The notes: generated by a model not told the origin, from the letters alone. A stretch of 10,609 bases of DNA from CAYQTO01 sp964420455 (GCA_964420455.1 CAYQTO010000126.1:1-10609), one strand, 5' to 3'; numbered from the stretch's first letter, positions 1-7,186 are shown. Made by a program: numbers and translations.

Positions 1-83
<83 letters not shown>

Positions 84-288
84 CGAAACGAAGGAAAGGG
101 AGTTCCCGATCGAGGGAGAGGAGGGGGAGGGGGGCGAGGGCGCGGGCGAGGAGGCCACTGCCGGCGCCGGCATCGAGGGCCACCCCCGGGGCGGCGGAAG
201 TCCAATGGCGAAAGAACTCGGTCTCCTCCCCATCGACGGGAAAGACGGCGGCATAGAGTTCGGCCTCGCGGTAGAGGTTTAGGTCCAT
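84..288 (-). CDS. Class I SAM-dependent methyltransferase, N-terminal part (cut by contig end)
   Basis: An open frame starts with ATG at 288-286 and runs leftward to the poly-G end; about 68 codons are readable and the C-terminal part is missing. The protein begins MDLNLYREAELYAAVFPVDG. At residues 38-45 it has LDAGAGSG, the glycine-rich motif I that binds S-adenosylmethionine in class I (Rossmann-fold) methyltransferases. A second acidic residue, D60 in LSLDRE, stands where the end of strand beta 2 contacts the SAM ribose. The region before motif I, with a Tyr and a FF-xH-W helix, fits small-molecule methyltransferases of the Methyltransf_25/11 type. The substrate cannot be told. No strong Shine-Dalgarno sequence precedes the ATG. 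The gene is divergent from metK, which makes its cofactor. The frame stays open through the poly-G run, but I do not count that as coding. Confidence 0.75.
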
Positions 289-300
289 TTGGTTGGTATT

Positions 301-321
301 CCGGGTAAAAACCGGGGTAAA
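301..321. promoter_or_regulatory. Tandem near-repeat CCGGG(G)TAAA in the divergent intergenic region
   Basis: CCGGGTAAA (301-309) and CCGGGGTAAA (312-321) lie head to tail, 11 bases apart, which is about one helix turn. They sit between the methyltransferase start (288) and the metK start (434). This arrangement could bind a regulator twice on the same DNA face. No known site was recognised and chance is possible. Confidence 0.25.
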
Positions 322-368
322 GTCCTTGCGTCGCCGGTTGGGAACGTTGCCAATGCGCGCCCCGAAGC

Positions 369-385
369 GGTGTGAGGATCACATC
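369..385 (+). promoter_or_regulatory. Small palindrome/hairpin upstream of metK
   Basis: TGTGA (371-375) and TCACA (379-383) are exact inverted repeats around GGA. A G-T and a G-C pair extend the stem outward to 369/385. It lies about 50 bases before the metK ATG. It could be an operator or a small RNA hairpin in the leader. An alternative helix is possible between CATCC (382-386) and GGATG (402-406), which excludes part of the first one. It does not match the SAM-I, SAM-II or SAH riboswitch consensus as I know them. Confidence 0.3.
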
Positions 386-433
386 CCAACTTACACTAGG
401 TGGATGAGCCGTCTGCCGACAAGGAAAGTGCTT

Positions 434-1612
434 ATGAAGAAAACTCTCTCTCTCTTCACCTCCGAGTCCGTGACCGAGGGTCACCCGGACAAGGTCTGCG
501 ACGCGATCAGCGATGCGGTTCTTGATGCGATTCTGGAATCGGATGGCAAGATCGGAGAAGCGCACCGGAGCCGTGTAGCCTGCGAGACGATGGTGACGAC
601 CGGGCTCGTGGTGGTGAGCGGCGAGGTCACCACCCAGGCGTACATCGACGTCCAAGAGATCGTCCGCGAGACGGTCCGCCGCATTGGCTACACGGATCCC
701 GAATACCGGTTTGATTGTGATTCCTGCGGGGTGCTCACGGCACTCCATTCCCAAAGCCCGGACATCGCCCGGGGCGTCGACCGCAAGAACCCCCTCGAGC
801 AGGGCGCCGGCGACCAGGGGATGATGTTTGGTTTCGCCTGCAATGAGACCGAGGAACTCATGCCCGCGCCGATCATGATGGCCCACAAGCTGACGCGGCG
901 GCTGGCGGAAACCCGCAAGAACGGCACGCTCCCCTGGCTGCGCCCCGACGGCAAGAGCCAGGTCACCCTTGAGTATGAGGGCAACCTTCCCGTGCGCTGC
1001 ACCGCCGTGGTTGTCTCGACCCAGCACGACGAGGACATCAGCCAGAAGCAAATCCGCGAGGCGCTGATCGAGGAGGTCATCAAGCCGGTGATCCCCGAGC
1101 ATCTGTTGGATGCGAAGGCGAAGATCCACACGAACCCGACGGGCAAGTTTGTGATTGGTGGCCCCCACGGCGACGCGGGCCTGACCGGGCGCAAGATCAT
1201 CGTGGACACATACGGGGGCATGGGCCGCCACGGCGGCGGGGCCTTCTCGGGCAAGGATGCCTCGAAGGTCGACCGTTCCGCCGCCTATATGGCCCGCTAC
1301 CTTGCCAAGAACGTGGTCGCCGCGGGGCTCGCGGAGCGCTGCGAGGTGCAGTTGAGCTACGCCATCGGCGTGGCCAAGCCCACGTCGGTCCGTGTGGATA
1401 CCTTTGGCACGGCAAAGGACGGGGTCAGCGAGGCGGAAATCGCGAAGCTCCTCGAAAAGAATGTGGACCTGCGTCCTTACGCCATCATCGAACACCTGAA
1501 GCTCACCCGCCCCATCTTCTCGCCGACCTCCGCCTACGGCCACTTTGGCCGCACGGAGAAGGAGTTCACGTGGGAGAAGACCGACCTGGCGAAGAAGCTT
1601 CGCAAGGGCTGA
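434..1612 (+). CDS. metK: S-adenosylmethionine synthetase (methionine adenosyltransferase)
   Basis: A 392-residue cytosolic enzyme that makes S-adenosylmethionine from ATP and L-methionine, releasing phosphate and pyrophosphate. All family hallmarks are present: GHPDK at 16-20 with catalytic His17 and the metal ligand Asp19, signature 1 GAGDQG at 124-129, and the phosphate-binding signature 2 GGGAFSGKD at 267-275. The C-terminal third, with IGVAKPTSVRVDTFGT and SAYGHFGR, is also intact, and the length matches bacterial MetK (about 385-400). The ATG at 434 is chosen because AAGGAAAG (421-428) precedes it at the right distance and the protein begins right before the conserved FTSESVTEGHPDK. A frame extended to 293 would add 47 residues foreign to the family. 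The gene is divergent from a SAM-dependent methyltransferase and closed by a strong terminator, so it is probably transcribed alone. Confidence 0.98.
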   Translation: MKKTLSLFTSESVTEGHPDKVCDAISDAVLDAILESDGKIGEAHRSRVACETMVTTGLVVVSGEVTTQAYIDVQEIVRETVRRIGYTDPEYRFDCDSCGVLTALHSQSPDIARGVDRKNPLEQGAGDQGMMFGFACNETEELMPAPIMMAHKLTRRLAETRKNGTLPWLRPDGKSQVTLEYEGNLPVRCTAVVVSTQHDEDISQKQIREALIEEVIKPVIPEHLLDAKAKIHTNPTGKFVIGGPHGDAGLTGRKIIVDTYGGMGRHGGGAFSGKDASKVDRSAAYMARYLAKNVVAAGLAERCEVQLSYAIGVAKPTSVRVDTFGTAKDGVSEAEIAKLLEKNVDLRPYAIIEHLKLTRPIFSPTSAYGHFGRTEKEFTWEKTDLAKKLRKG

Positions 1613-1635
1613 GGCGCACGACTCTTGCAATCGCC

Positions 1636-1675
1636 GATGGGCGCCTCCCACGTTGGAGGCGCCCATCTTCTTTCT
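1636..1675 (+). terminator. Intrinsic terminator after metK
   Basis: A perfect 13-bp stem is formed by 1636-1648 (GATGGGCGCCTCC) and 1655-1667 (GGAGGCGCCCATC), with the six-base loop CACGTT. It is followed by a pyrimidine, T-rich tail TTCTTTCT. It starts 23 bases after the metK stop. The stem is very stable and the placement is typical of a Rho-independent terminator. The Shine-Dalgarno sequence of the next gene begins only 14 bases after the stem. Confidence 0.85.
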
Positions 1676-1694
1676 CCCTCAAGGAGTTCCGCGC

Positions 1695-2066
1695 ATGATC
1701 GCGATCACCTATGTCTACGCCGTCATCCTGATCGCCATTGGGGTGACCTTCTATGCCATCACGGGGAGCGGGACGTCACTGATCGCGTCCGGCTTCGGTC
1801 TGGTGGTGTTTGGTCTTGCGGTGGGAGCCGGGCGCGACTCGCTCCGCAAGCACATGATGCATGGGGCGGCGTTGGTGGCGCTGCTGGGGGTTCTTGGGAA
1901 TGCGGGGGCGACGCTGGACCTTCCGGCGCTGCTGAGTGGCGAGGAGGTCGAGGGGTACTACGCGGTGATCTCGCGGTCGCTGATGGCGGTGGTGTCGGTG
2001 GTCTATCTGGGGTTCTCGATCAACTCGTTCGTGGCGGCGCGGCGGGCCCGCAAGGGGGCGGGGTGA
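1695..2066 (+). CDS. Small four-helix integral membrane protein, function unknown
   Basis: A 123-residue protein starting MIAITYVYAV. It has four hydrophobic stretches at about residues 3-22, 27-45, 57-74 and 93-114. The loop between helices 2 and 3 carries RDSLRKHMMHG, with several basic and His residues, and the tail RRARKG is basic. The positive loop and tail suggest that both ends and this loop face the cytoplasm. GEEVEG (82-87) forms an acidic loop on the other side. The general plan resembles small TMEM14-like or uncharacterised four-helix proteins, but I recognise no family with certainty and give no function. The start at 1695 is supported by AAGGAG at 1681-1686, eight bases upstream. 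It follows the metK terminator directly, so it needs read-through or its own promoter, which I could not see. Confidence 0.8.
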   Translation: MIAITYVYAVILIAIGVTFYAITGSGTSLIASGFGLVVFGLAVGAGRDSLRKHMMHGAALVALLGVLGNAGATLDLPALLSGEEVEGYYAVISRSLMAVVSVVYLGFSINSFVAARRARKGAG

Positions 2067-2070
2067 GCGG

Positions 2071-2088
2071 TGCCGCCTTCGGGCGGCA
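2071..2088 (+). terminator. Short GC-rich UUCG hairpin after the membrane protein gene
   Basis: TGCCGCC (2071-2077) and GGCGGCA (2082-2088) pair perfectly around a TTCG tetraloop, a very stable RNA hairpin, five bases after the stop codon. The tail ACATCCTTT has only a short T run, so termination would be weak; it may instead protect the 3' end of the transcript. Confidence 0.5.
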
Positions 2089-2127
2089 ACATCCTTTGCT
2101 TGACCCTATGGCCGGGGAGCCAAGGAT

Positions 2128-2154
2128 CGGTCCAACCGTGCACAGGACCGTGCA
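2128..2154. promoter_or_regulatory. Repeat and inverted repeat upstream of ugpC
   Basis: ACCGTGCA occurs twice, at 2135-2142 and 2147-2154, 12 bases apart. The same stretch has an inverted repeat CGGTCC (2128-2133) / GGACCG (2145-2150) with an 11-base loop. It lies 64-90 bases before the ugpC start and could be an operator for a sugar-responsive regulator or a leader hairpin. No known site was recognised. Confidence 0.3.
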
Positions 2155-2217
2155 ACGGACAGGCCTGCTGTGTGTTCCGCAGCGGCCGCCCATTCCGCCT
2201 CCGAGAAGAATTCGCCC

Positions 2218-3342
2218 ATGGCTTCCGTGACCCTCACGAACGTCTATAAATATTATCCCGGTTCGACCTCGCCCGCGGTGGACAACGTGGTCCTCGAGAT
2301 CAAGGACCAGGAGTTTCTCGTGCTCGTGGGTCCGTCGGGTTGTGGCAAGTCGACCACCCTGCGGATGGTGGCGGGGCTCGAGGAGATCAGCAAGGGCCAG
2401 ATCGAGATCGCCGGCCGCGTTGTGAACGACCTCCCGCCGAAGGACCGCGACATCGCGATGGTGTTCCAGAACTACGCGCTGTACCCGCACAAGACGGTGT
2501 ACAACAACATGGCCTTCGCGCTCCAGCTGCGGAAATACAAAAAGGACGAGATTCACAAGCGCGTGATGGAGGCGGCCAAGCTGCTGGGGATCGAACAGTA
2601 CCTGGACCGCAAGCCGAAGGCGCTCTCCGGCGGCCAGCGGCAACGGGTGGCGGTCGGCCGGGCCATCGTCCGCAAGCCGAAGGTCTTCCTCTTCGACGAG
2701 CCGCTGTCGAACCTCGACGCCAAGCTCCGCGTCCAGATGCGCAACGAGATTTCCAAGCTCCACGCCCGCCTCCAGACCACCATGATCTACGTGACCCACG
2801 ACCAGGTGGAGGCGATGACCATGGGGGACCGCATCGTGGTGATGAAGGACGGTGTGATCCAGCAGGTGGATGACCCCATCCACCTTTATGACTTCCCGAC
2901 GAACAAGTTCGTGGCGGGATTCATCGGCTCGCCCCCGATGAACTTTCTCGACGGGACGCTCGAGGAGGAAGGCGGCAGGCTGTACTTCAACGAGGGGAAC
3001 ATCCGCGTGCAGATTCCTGACGACAAGGCGGCGAAGCTGCGGGAGGCCTCCGGGTCGACGGGGCAGAAGGCGACCCTGGGCATCCGCCCCGAGGATATCT
3101 ACGACCCGAACCACGTGCCGGGAGGCGGCCAGGACCTGATGCAGACGGTGGAGGCCCGGGTGGAAATCATCGAGCCGATGGGGGCCGAAACGTTTCTCTA
3201 CCTGACGACGGAGAAGTCCCCCTTCGTGGCGCGGGTGGACCCGCACGTGCAGGCGGAGATCGACGAGAAGAAGGCGCTGGCGATCAACATGTCGAAGGCG
3301 CACTTCTTTGGCCCGGGCGAGATGGGCCTGCGGCTGACCTGA
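2218..3342 (+). CDS. ugpC: ABC sugar-importer ATP-binding protein, MalK/UgpC/MsmK type
   Basis: A 374-residue ATPase of the carbohydrate-uptake (CUT1) class, which works on the cytoplasmic side of the membrane with two permeases and a binding protein. Nucleotide-binding parts in order: Walker A GPSGCGKST (38-46), Q-loop Gln84, signature LSGGQ (136-140), Walker B VFLFDEP (156-162), D-loop SNLD (164-167) and H-loop His194. After about residue 235 (GSPPMNF) comes the TOBE/regulatory domain that marks MalK/UgpC proteins, with the conserved LGIRPEDIY. The ATG at 2218 is taken because the family begins MASVTLxNVxKxY and GAGAAG (2203-2208) lies upstream; a GTG at 2170 would add 16 unconserved residues. 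No permease or binding-protein gene lies next to it, so it is probably a shared ATPase serving several importers, as MsmK does elsewhere. The sugar cannot be inferred. Confidence 0.95.
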   Translation: MASVTLTNVYKYYPGSTSPAVDNVVLEIKDQEFLVLVGPSGCGKSTTLRMVAGLEEISKGQIEIAGRVVNDLPPKDRDIAMVFQNYALYPHKTVYNNMAFALQLRKYKKDEIHKRVMEAAKLLGIEQYLDRKPKALSGGQRQRVAVGRAIVRKPKVFLFDEPLSNLDAKLRVQMRNEISKLHARLQTTMIYVTHDQVEAMTMGDRIVVMKDGVIQQVDDPIHLYDFPTNKFVAGFIGSPPMNFLDGTLEEEGGRLYFNEGNIRVQIPDDKAAKLREASGSTGQKATLGIRPEDIYDPNHVPGGGQDLMQTVEARVEIIEPMGAETFLYLTTEKSPFVARVDPHVQAEIDEKKALAINMSKAHFFGPGEMGLRLT

Positions 3343-3373
3343 GCCGGGGGGTGGGCGCCGGCCCGGGCGGCAG

Positions 3374-4435
3374 CTAGATCGATCCGGCGGAGGCCCGCAG
3401 GTAGTTGGGCCCCCGTTCCGGTTCTGTCCGGTTGGTATCCAGAAATCCGAAAGCGGAGAGAGGCCAGTAGCGAAGGACCGCCTTTCCGCGGAGGTGGTTG
3501 AGGGGGACCTCGCCCCAATAGCGGCCGTCGAGGGAGGACGCGGCGTTATCGCCCAGCATGAGGACGGCGTCGGGGCCGACGGTCTCGGTGTTGGTGGGAT
3601 CGTCGGGGCGGGGAATGGGCCCGCTAGACCTGCTGATGGGGAAATGCTTGATGTTGCCAAAGACGGCGGCCTCGGCGGGATCGCCGTCCAGACGAACGGG
3701 GCTGTCGACGACGTGAAACTCGACGCCTCCAAACCGGTCACTATAGCGCATGGGGTCGCCGGGGCCGACCACGACGGTCTGGACGGGGCGGACGGAGACC
3801 TCCTCGCCGGGGAGGCCGACGACGCGCTTGATATAGACGGGCTTGTCGATCTCCCAACGGGGGGCCGACCGAGTACTGTAGGGGACCTTGAAGACGGCGA
3901 TATCGCCGCGGTCGGGCTCGTTGAACCAGTAGGCGAACTTGTTGACCACGATCATGTCGCGTCGTGCGGGGGATTCGCGCAGGAGCTGCTCGACGAGTCC
4001 GAGGGAGACGTCGGTGACGAAGACCAGGTCGCGGACCGTGCGGTCCTCGTTCATGAGGAAGACCTGGAGGGTGTCGGCGGCGGCGGGTGAGCGACGGGCA
4101 AAGGTATAGACAACATCCTCGACGCCATCGAGGTCGTAGTCGACGAAGGCGACCTCGCGTTCCTGATCGCCGATGAGGGTCGGGGTCATGGATCCGGTGG
4201 GGATCATGAACAGCTCGAAGACGTAGCTGCGGATGAACATCGCGAGGATGTAGGCAAAGACGAGGGCATCAGCGTAGCCGCGGATGCGTTCGCCGACGGT
4301 GGCGTGTTTGGCGGGGGGATTAGGGGCCTTGACGTGGCGGCGCTGGCGGAGCCGCTCGCGGGTGGAGTCGGGGCGGCCGCTGCCTTCGCGGCCGCCCTTT
4401 CCGTCTTCGGTGGTTGCGGGAGCCCCCGGGGCCAT
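3374..4435 (-). CDS. lepB: Signal peptidase I with a long inserted segment
   Basis: A 353-residue type I signal peptidase that removes signal peptides from exported proteins on the outer face of the inner membrane. A basic, Pro-rich cytoplasmic N-terminus (1-52) is followed by one membrane helix (about 54-76). Box B has the nucleophile Ser82 in IPTGSMTPTL, box D the general base Lys203 in YIKRVVGLPGE, and box E is GDNAASSLDGRYWG (295-308). Box C (VNKFAYW...RGDIAVFK, 164-183) normally follows box B almost directly; here about 70 residues (91-160) are inserted between them, so Ser and Lys are 121 residues apart against 55 in E. coli LepB. The insert has a DxDxDGxxD motif at 99-107 and no cysteines. 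The gene starts 14 bases after glgP stops, so the two are probably one operon, and it ends facing ugpC. A weak GAGG overlaps the glgP stop; no better start is seen. Confidence 0.95.
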   Translation of the reverse strand: MAPGAPATTEDGKGGREGSGRPDSTRERLRQRRHVKAPNPPAKHATVGERIRGYADALVFAYILAMFIRSYVFELFMIPTGSMTPTLIGDQEREVAFVDYDLDGVEDVVYTFARRSPAAADTLQVFLMNEDRTVRDLVFVTDVSLGLVEQLLRESPARRDMIVVNKFAYWFNEPDRGDIAVFKVPYSTRSAPRWEIDKPVYIKRVVGLPGEEVSVRPVQTVVVGPGDPMRYSDRFGGVEFHVVDSPVRLDGDPAEAAVFGNIKHFPISRSSGPIPRPDDPTNTETVGPDAVLMLGDNAASSLDGRYWGEVPLNHLRGKAVLRYWPLSAFGFLDTNRTEPERGPNYLRASAGSI

Positions 4436-4449
4436 GAACGCGTCGCGCC

Positions 4450-7101
4450 TCAGACCGGGTGCGCGGCGGGCTGGGCCCAGCGAACCAGGCCAAGCTCGTG
4501 CGGGTCGAACAGGTCGTCATCCACGGGCCGGACACGCACGGTGAAGCCGTGCTCGCCCGACTCGTCCATGTGGAAACGGCCCTCGTAGACATGCATCGGG
4601 TGGCCTCCGACCTCCTCCTCGCGGACGAGGTCCATCGGGAAGCGGTGGACCCGGGGCAGCGAGGTGAAGTGATTGGCGAGTTCCTCGGCGTAGATCTCGA
4701 CGATGACATCATCGGGGGTGAGCTGGCCGAGGTTGACGCGGGCGCGAATGCCAATCTCCTCCTTCACGGGGGCGCTGTACATCTCCGAGGAGATGGGAAG
4801 GGTGGAGATGAGCTCGGCGGTGAGGCGGACGTGGGTCCAGGCGCGGCGGAGGCGGGCCTTGCGTTCGGAGTAGCGCCTGGCCTCGGCGTAGTTCTCCGCG
4901 ATCAGCGCCTTGTGGCGCGATGCCCCCTGGAGGTAGTACTTGGTGGTGTATTCGGACACCATGCGGTCGGTGTTGAACTGGGGTCCGACGACCTTCATCG
5001 CCTCGCGGACGCGGTCCATCCAGCGTTCGGGGATGCCGGCGCGGTTGCGGTCGTAGTAGGCGGGGACGATCTCGGACTCGAGGATGTAGTAGAGCATCTC
5101 GGCGTCCTCGGCGTCCTGCACTTCCTCGCGTTCGTACTCCTTCTCGAAGCCGATGGCCCAGCCGACCATGGGATTGCGACGGTAGGCCTCGGGCCACCAG
5201 CCGTCGAGGATCGAGCAGTTGAGCCCGCCGTTGATGGGGACCTTCATGCCGGAGGTGCCGGAGGCCTCGTTGGGGCGGCGCGGGTTGTTGAGCCACAGGT
5301 CGACACCGCTCGTGAGGCGCCGGCCAATGTTCATGTCGTAGTTCTCGAGGAAAACAAGGCGGTTGATGAAGCGCGGGTCCTTGGACAGCTCGATGATGCG
5401 GCGGATGAACTCCTGGCCGCCCTTGTCGGCGGGGTGGGCCTTGCCGGAGAAGACCATCTGGACGGGGCGTTCGGGGTCGCCGAGGATGCTCGCGATGCGA
5501 TCGATGTCGCGAAAGATGAGGACGGCGCGCTTGTAGGTGGCGAAGCGGCGGGCGAAGCCGATGGTGAGGGCGTCGCCGCGGAAGACGTCGGCGAGCTTGT
5601 TGAGTTCCTCCGGCAGGTCGCCAAAGCGCTCGTGCTGGGCCCGCAACCGGTCGTGGATGAATTCCACGAGGTCGAGCTTGAGCTTGCTGATGACGGACCA
5701 GAGTTCCTCGTCGCTGAGGGCGTCGACGGCCTCGGCCCACATCTCCGGATGGATGAGGCGGTCGCGCCAGTCGGGGACCTTTTCGTCGAAGAGGCCCTGA
5801 AGGTCGAAGCTCATCCAGGTGCGGGTGTGAACGCCGTTGGTGATGTAGCCGATGGGCGTTTCGGAGGGGGGGACATCGCGCCAGATGGGCGACATCATCT
5901 TCTTGGACACGGCGCCGTGGAGTTCGGAGACGCCGTTGGCCATGGCGGCGAAGCGCAGGGCCAGGAACGTCATGGAGAAGAGTTGCTGGCCCTCGGCCAT
6001 GTGCTCGACGCCGAAGTCGAGGAACTGGGTGCGCGAGATCGCGAGGTCCTCGTAGTAGTCGCGGAAATACTTCTCGATGAGGTGAAGGGCGAAGCGGTCG
6101 TGGCCTGCGGGGACAGGGGTATGGGTGGTAAAGAGGGAGGAGGAGCGAATGACCTCGGTGGCTTCCGCGACGGTGAGGCCCTCGTGCTGGACGTAATAGC
6201 GGAGGCGCTCGAGACTGAGGAAGGCGGAGTGCCCCTCGTTCATGTGAAAGAGAGTCGGGAAGCGATTGAGGATACCGGCATCGTAGAGGGCCTGGATGGC
6301 GCGGACGCCGCCCATGCCAAGGAGGATTTCCTGCTGGATGCGCATCTCGCTGTCGCCGCCATAAAGGACGGCAGTGAGCTTGCGGTCCTCGGCGGTGTTC
6401 TCGGGGATCTCCGTATCGAGCATATAGAGTCCGACGCGGCCGACGTGGATGACACAGACGCGTGCGGTGACGAGGCGGCCAGGGAACTCGAGATGAATGC
6501 GGATCTCGGCGCCATTCTTGTCGAGGACGGGATAGACGGGAAGGTCTTCCCAATGCTGGCGGTCGTAGACGGCGATCTGGTTGCCGTGGGCATCGATCTG
6601 CTGGCGGAAGTAGCCCTCGTGATAGAGGAGCCCGATGGCGATCATTGGGATGCCGAGGTCGGAGGTGGACTTGAGATGATCGCCGGAGAGAACGCCGAGG
6701 CCGCCGGAGTAAATCGGAAGACTTTCGTGCAGGCCGAACTCGGCGGAGAAGTAGGCGATCAGCGTGTCGTCCTCATCCTTGCGATGGTGACGGCTCCACC
6801 AGCTCTTCTCGGCCGACAGGTACTCGTTAAAGGACTTCATCACGTCGTTGTATTTCTTGAGGATGTCCTTGTTGGCGGCCGCCGCATCGAGGCGCGTCTG
6901 GCCCACGTTGCGAAGGAAGCAGACGGCGTTGCCGCGCGAGGCCTTCCACGTGTGGAGATCGATCAGGCGGAACAGCTCGCGGGCTTTCGGATTCCACGTC
7001 CACCACAGGTTCTTGGAGAGGACCGACAGGCCCTCAAGTTCCTTGGGAATGTTGGGGACAAAGTGGACCTTGCCGAGAAACGTACCGGGAAAATTGCTCA
7101 T
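4450..7101 (-). CDS. glgP: Alpha-glucan (glycogen/maltodextrin) phosphorylase
   Basis: An 883-residue glycosyltransferase family 35 enzyme that uses phosphate to release glucose-1-phosphate from the non-reducing ends of glycogen or maltodextrins. It belongs to the short phosphorylase group (TIGR02094 type) with an N-terminal DUF3417 region (about 12-120, with NLWWTWNPKARELF). Visible catalytic parts: IYSGGLGVLSGDHLKS (130-145), MNEGHSAF (287-294), TNGVHTRTW (421-429), GFARRFATYKR (515-525), FSGKAHPAD (551-559) and EASGTSGMK (612-620), whose Lys620 should carry the pyridoxal phosphate. The last 100 residues form the usual C-terminal domain of this group. Start: ATG at 7101 with AGAGG about nine bases upstream. 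It is followed by lepB at 14 bases. No glycogen synthase or debranching gene is in view. Glycogen and maltodextrin as substrate cannot be separated here. Confidence 0.96.
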   Translation of the reverse strand: MSNFPGTFLGKVHFVPNIPKELEGLSVLSKNLWWTWNPKARELFRLIDLHTWKASRGNAVCFLRNVGQTRLDAAAANKDILKKYNDVMKSFNEYLSAEKSWWSRHHRKDEDDTLIAYFSAEFGLHESLPIYSGGLGVLSGDHLKSTSDLGIPMIAIGLLYHEGYFRQQIDAHGNQIAVYDRQHWEDLPVYPVLDKNGAEIRIHLEFPGRLVTARVCVIHVGRVGLYMLDTEIPENTAEDRKLTAVLYGGDSEMRIQQEILLGMGGVRAIQALYDAGILNRFPTLFHMNEGHSAFLSLERLRYYVQHEGLTVAEATEVIRSSSLFTTHTPVPAGHDRFALHLIEKYFRDYYEDLAISRTQFLDFGVEHMAEGQQLFSMTFLALRFAAMANGVSELHGAVSKKMMSPIWRDVPPSETPIGYITNGVHTRTWMSFDLQGLFDEKVPDWRDRLIHPEMWAEAVDALSDEELWSVISKLKLDLVEFIHDRLRAQHERFGDLPEELNKLADVFRGDALTIGFARRFATYKRAVLIFRDIDRIASILGDPERPVQMVFSGKAHPADKGGQEFIRRIIELSKDPRFINRLVFLENYDMNIGRRLTSGVDLWLNNPRRPNEASGTSGMKVPINGGLNCSILDGWWPEAYRRNPMVGWAIGFEKEYEREEVQDAEDAEMLYYILESEIVPAYYDRNRAGIPERWMDRVREAMKVVGPQFNTDRMVSEYTTKYYLQGASRHKALIAENYAEARRYSERKARLRRAWTHVRLTAELISTLPISSEMYSAPVKEEIGIRARVNLGQLTPDDVIVEIYAEELANHFTSLPRVHRFPMDLVREEEVGGHPMHVYEGRFHMDESGEHGFTVRVRPVDDDLFDPHELGLVRWAQPAAHPV

Positions 7102-7186
7102 GAAGGGGAGCCTCTCAAGCGGGGAATGGCAGTTGTTTGGTGAGGAATGGGTACCTGAATCAGGAGTGAAGGGCGGGGCGGGGGCA

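Noticed and set aside
371..383. TGTGA...TCACA as a CRP site
   Set aside because: The half sites match, but the spacer is three bases instead of six, so a classical CRP dimer would not fit; kept only as an unnamed palindrome.
289..433. Known SAM or SAH riboswitch in front of metK
   Set aside because: Parts such as GGATGAGCC recall SAM-I leaders, but the ordered helices and conserved core are not there.
2100..2128. Sigma-70 promoter for ugpC with TTGACC at 2100-2105
   Set aside because: The -35 box is good, but 17 bases downstream there is only AGGATC, not a -10 box.
3343..3373. Bidirectional terminator between ugpC and lepB
   Set aside because: The stretch is very GC-rich and can form short stems (GCCGG/CCGGC), but there is no T run on either strand.
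2020..3741. A 573-codon minus-strand frame opposite ugpC
   Set aside because: His/Arg/Val-rich antisense product of a GC-rich gene, crossing the convergent gene junction; no domain seen.
4459..7143. An 894-codon open frame on the plus strand opposite glgP
   Set aside because: It mirrors glgP codon for codon; its V/G/A/D/E/L-rich, repetitive composition is what a GC-rich gene gives on the opposite strand. No motif or ribosome site supports it, while glgP has full family motifs.
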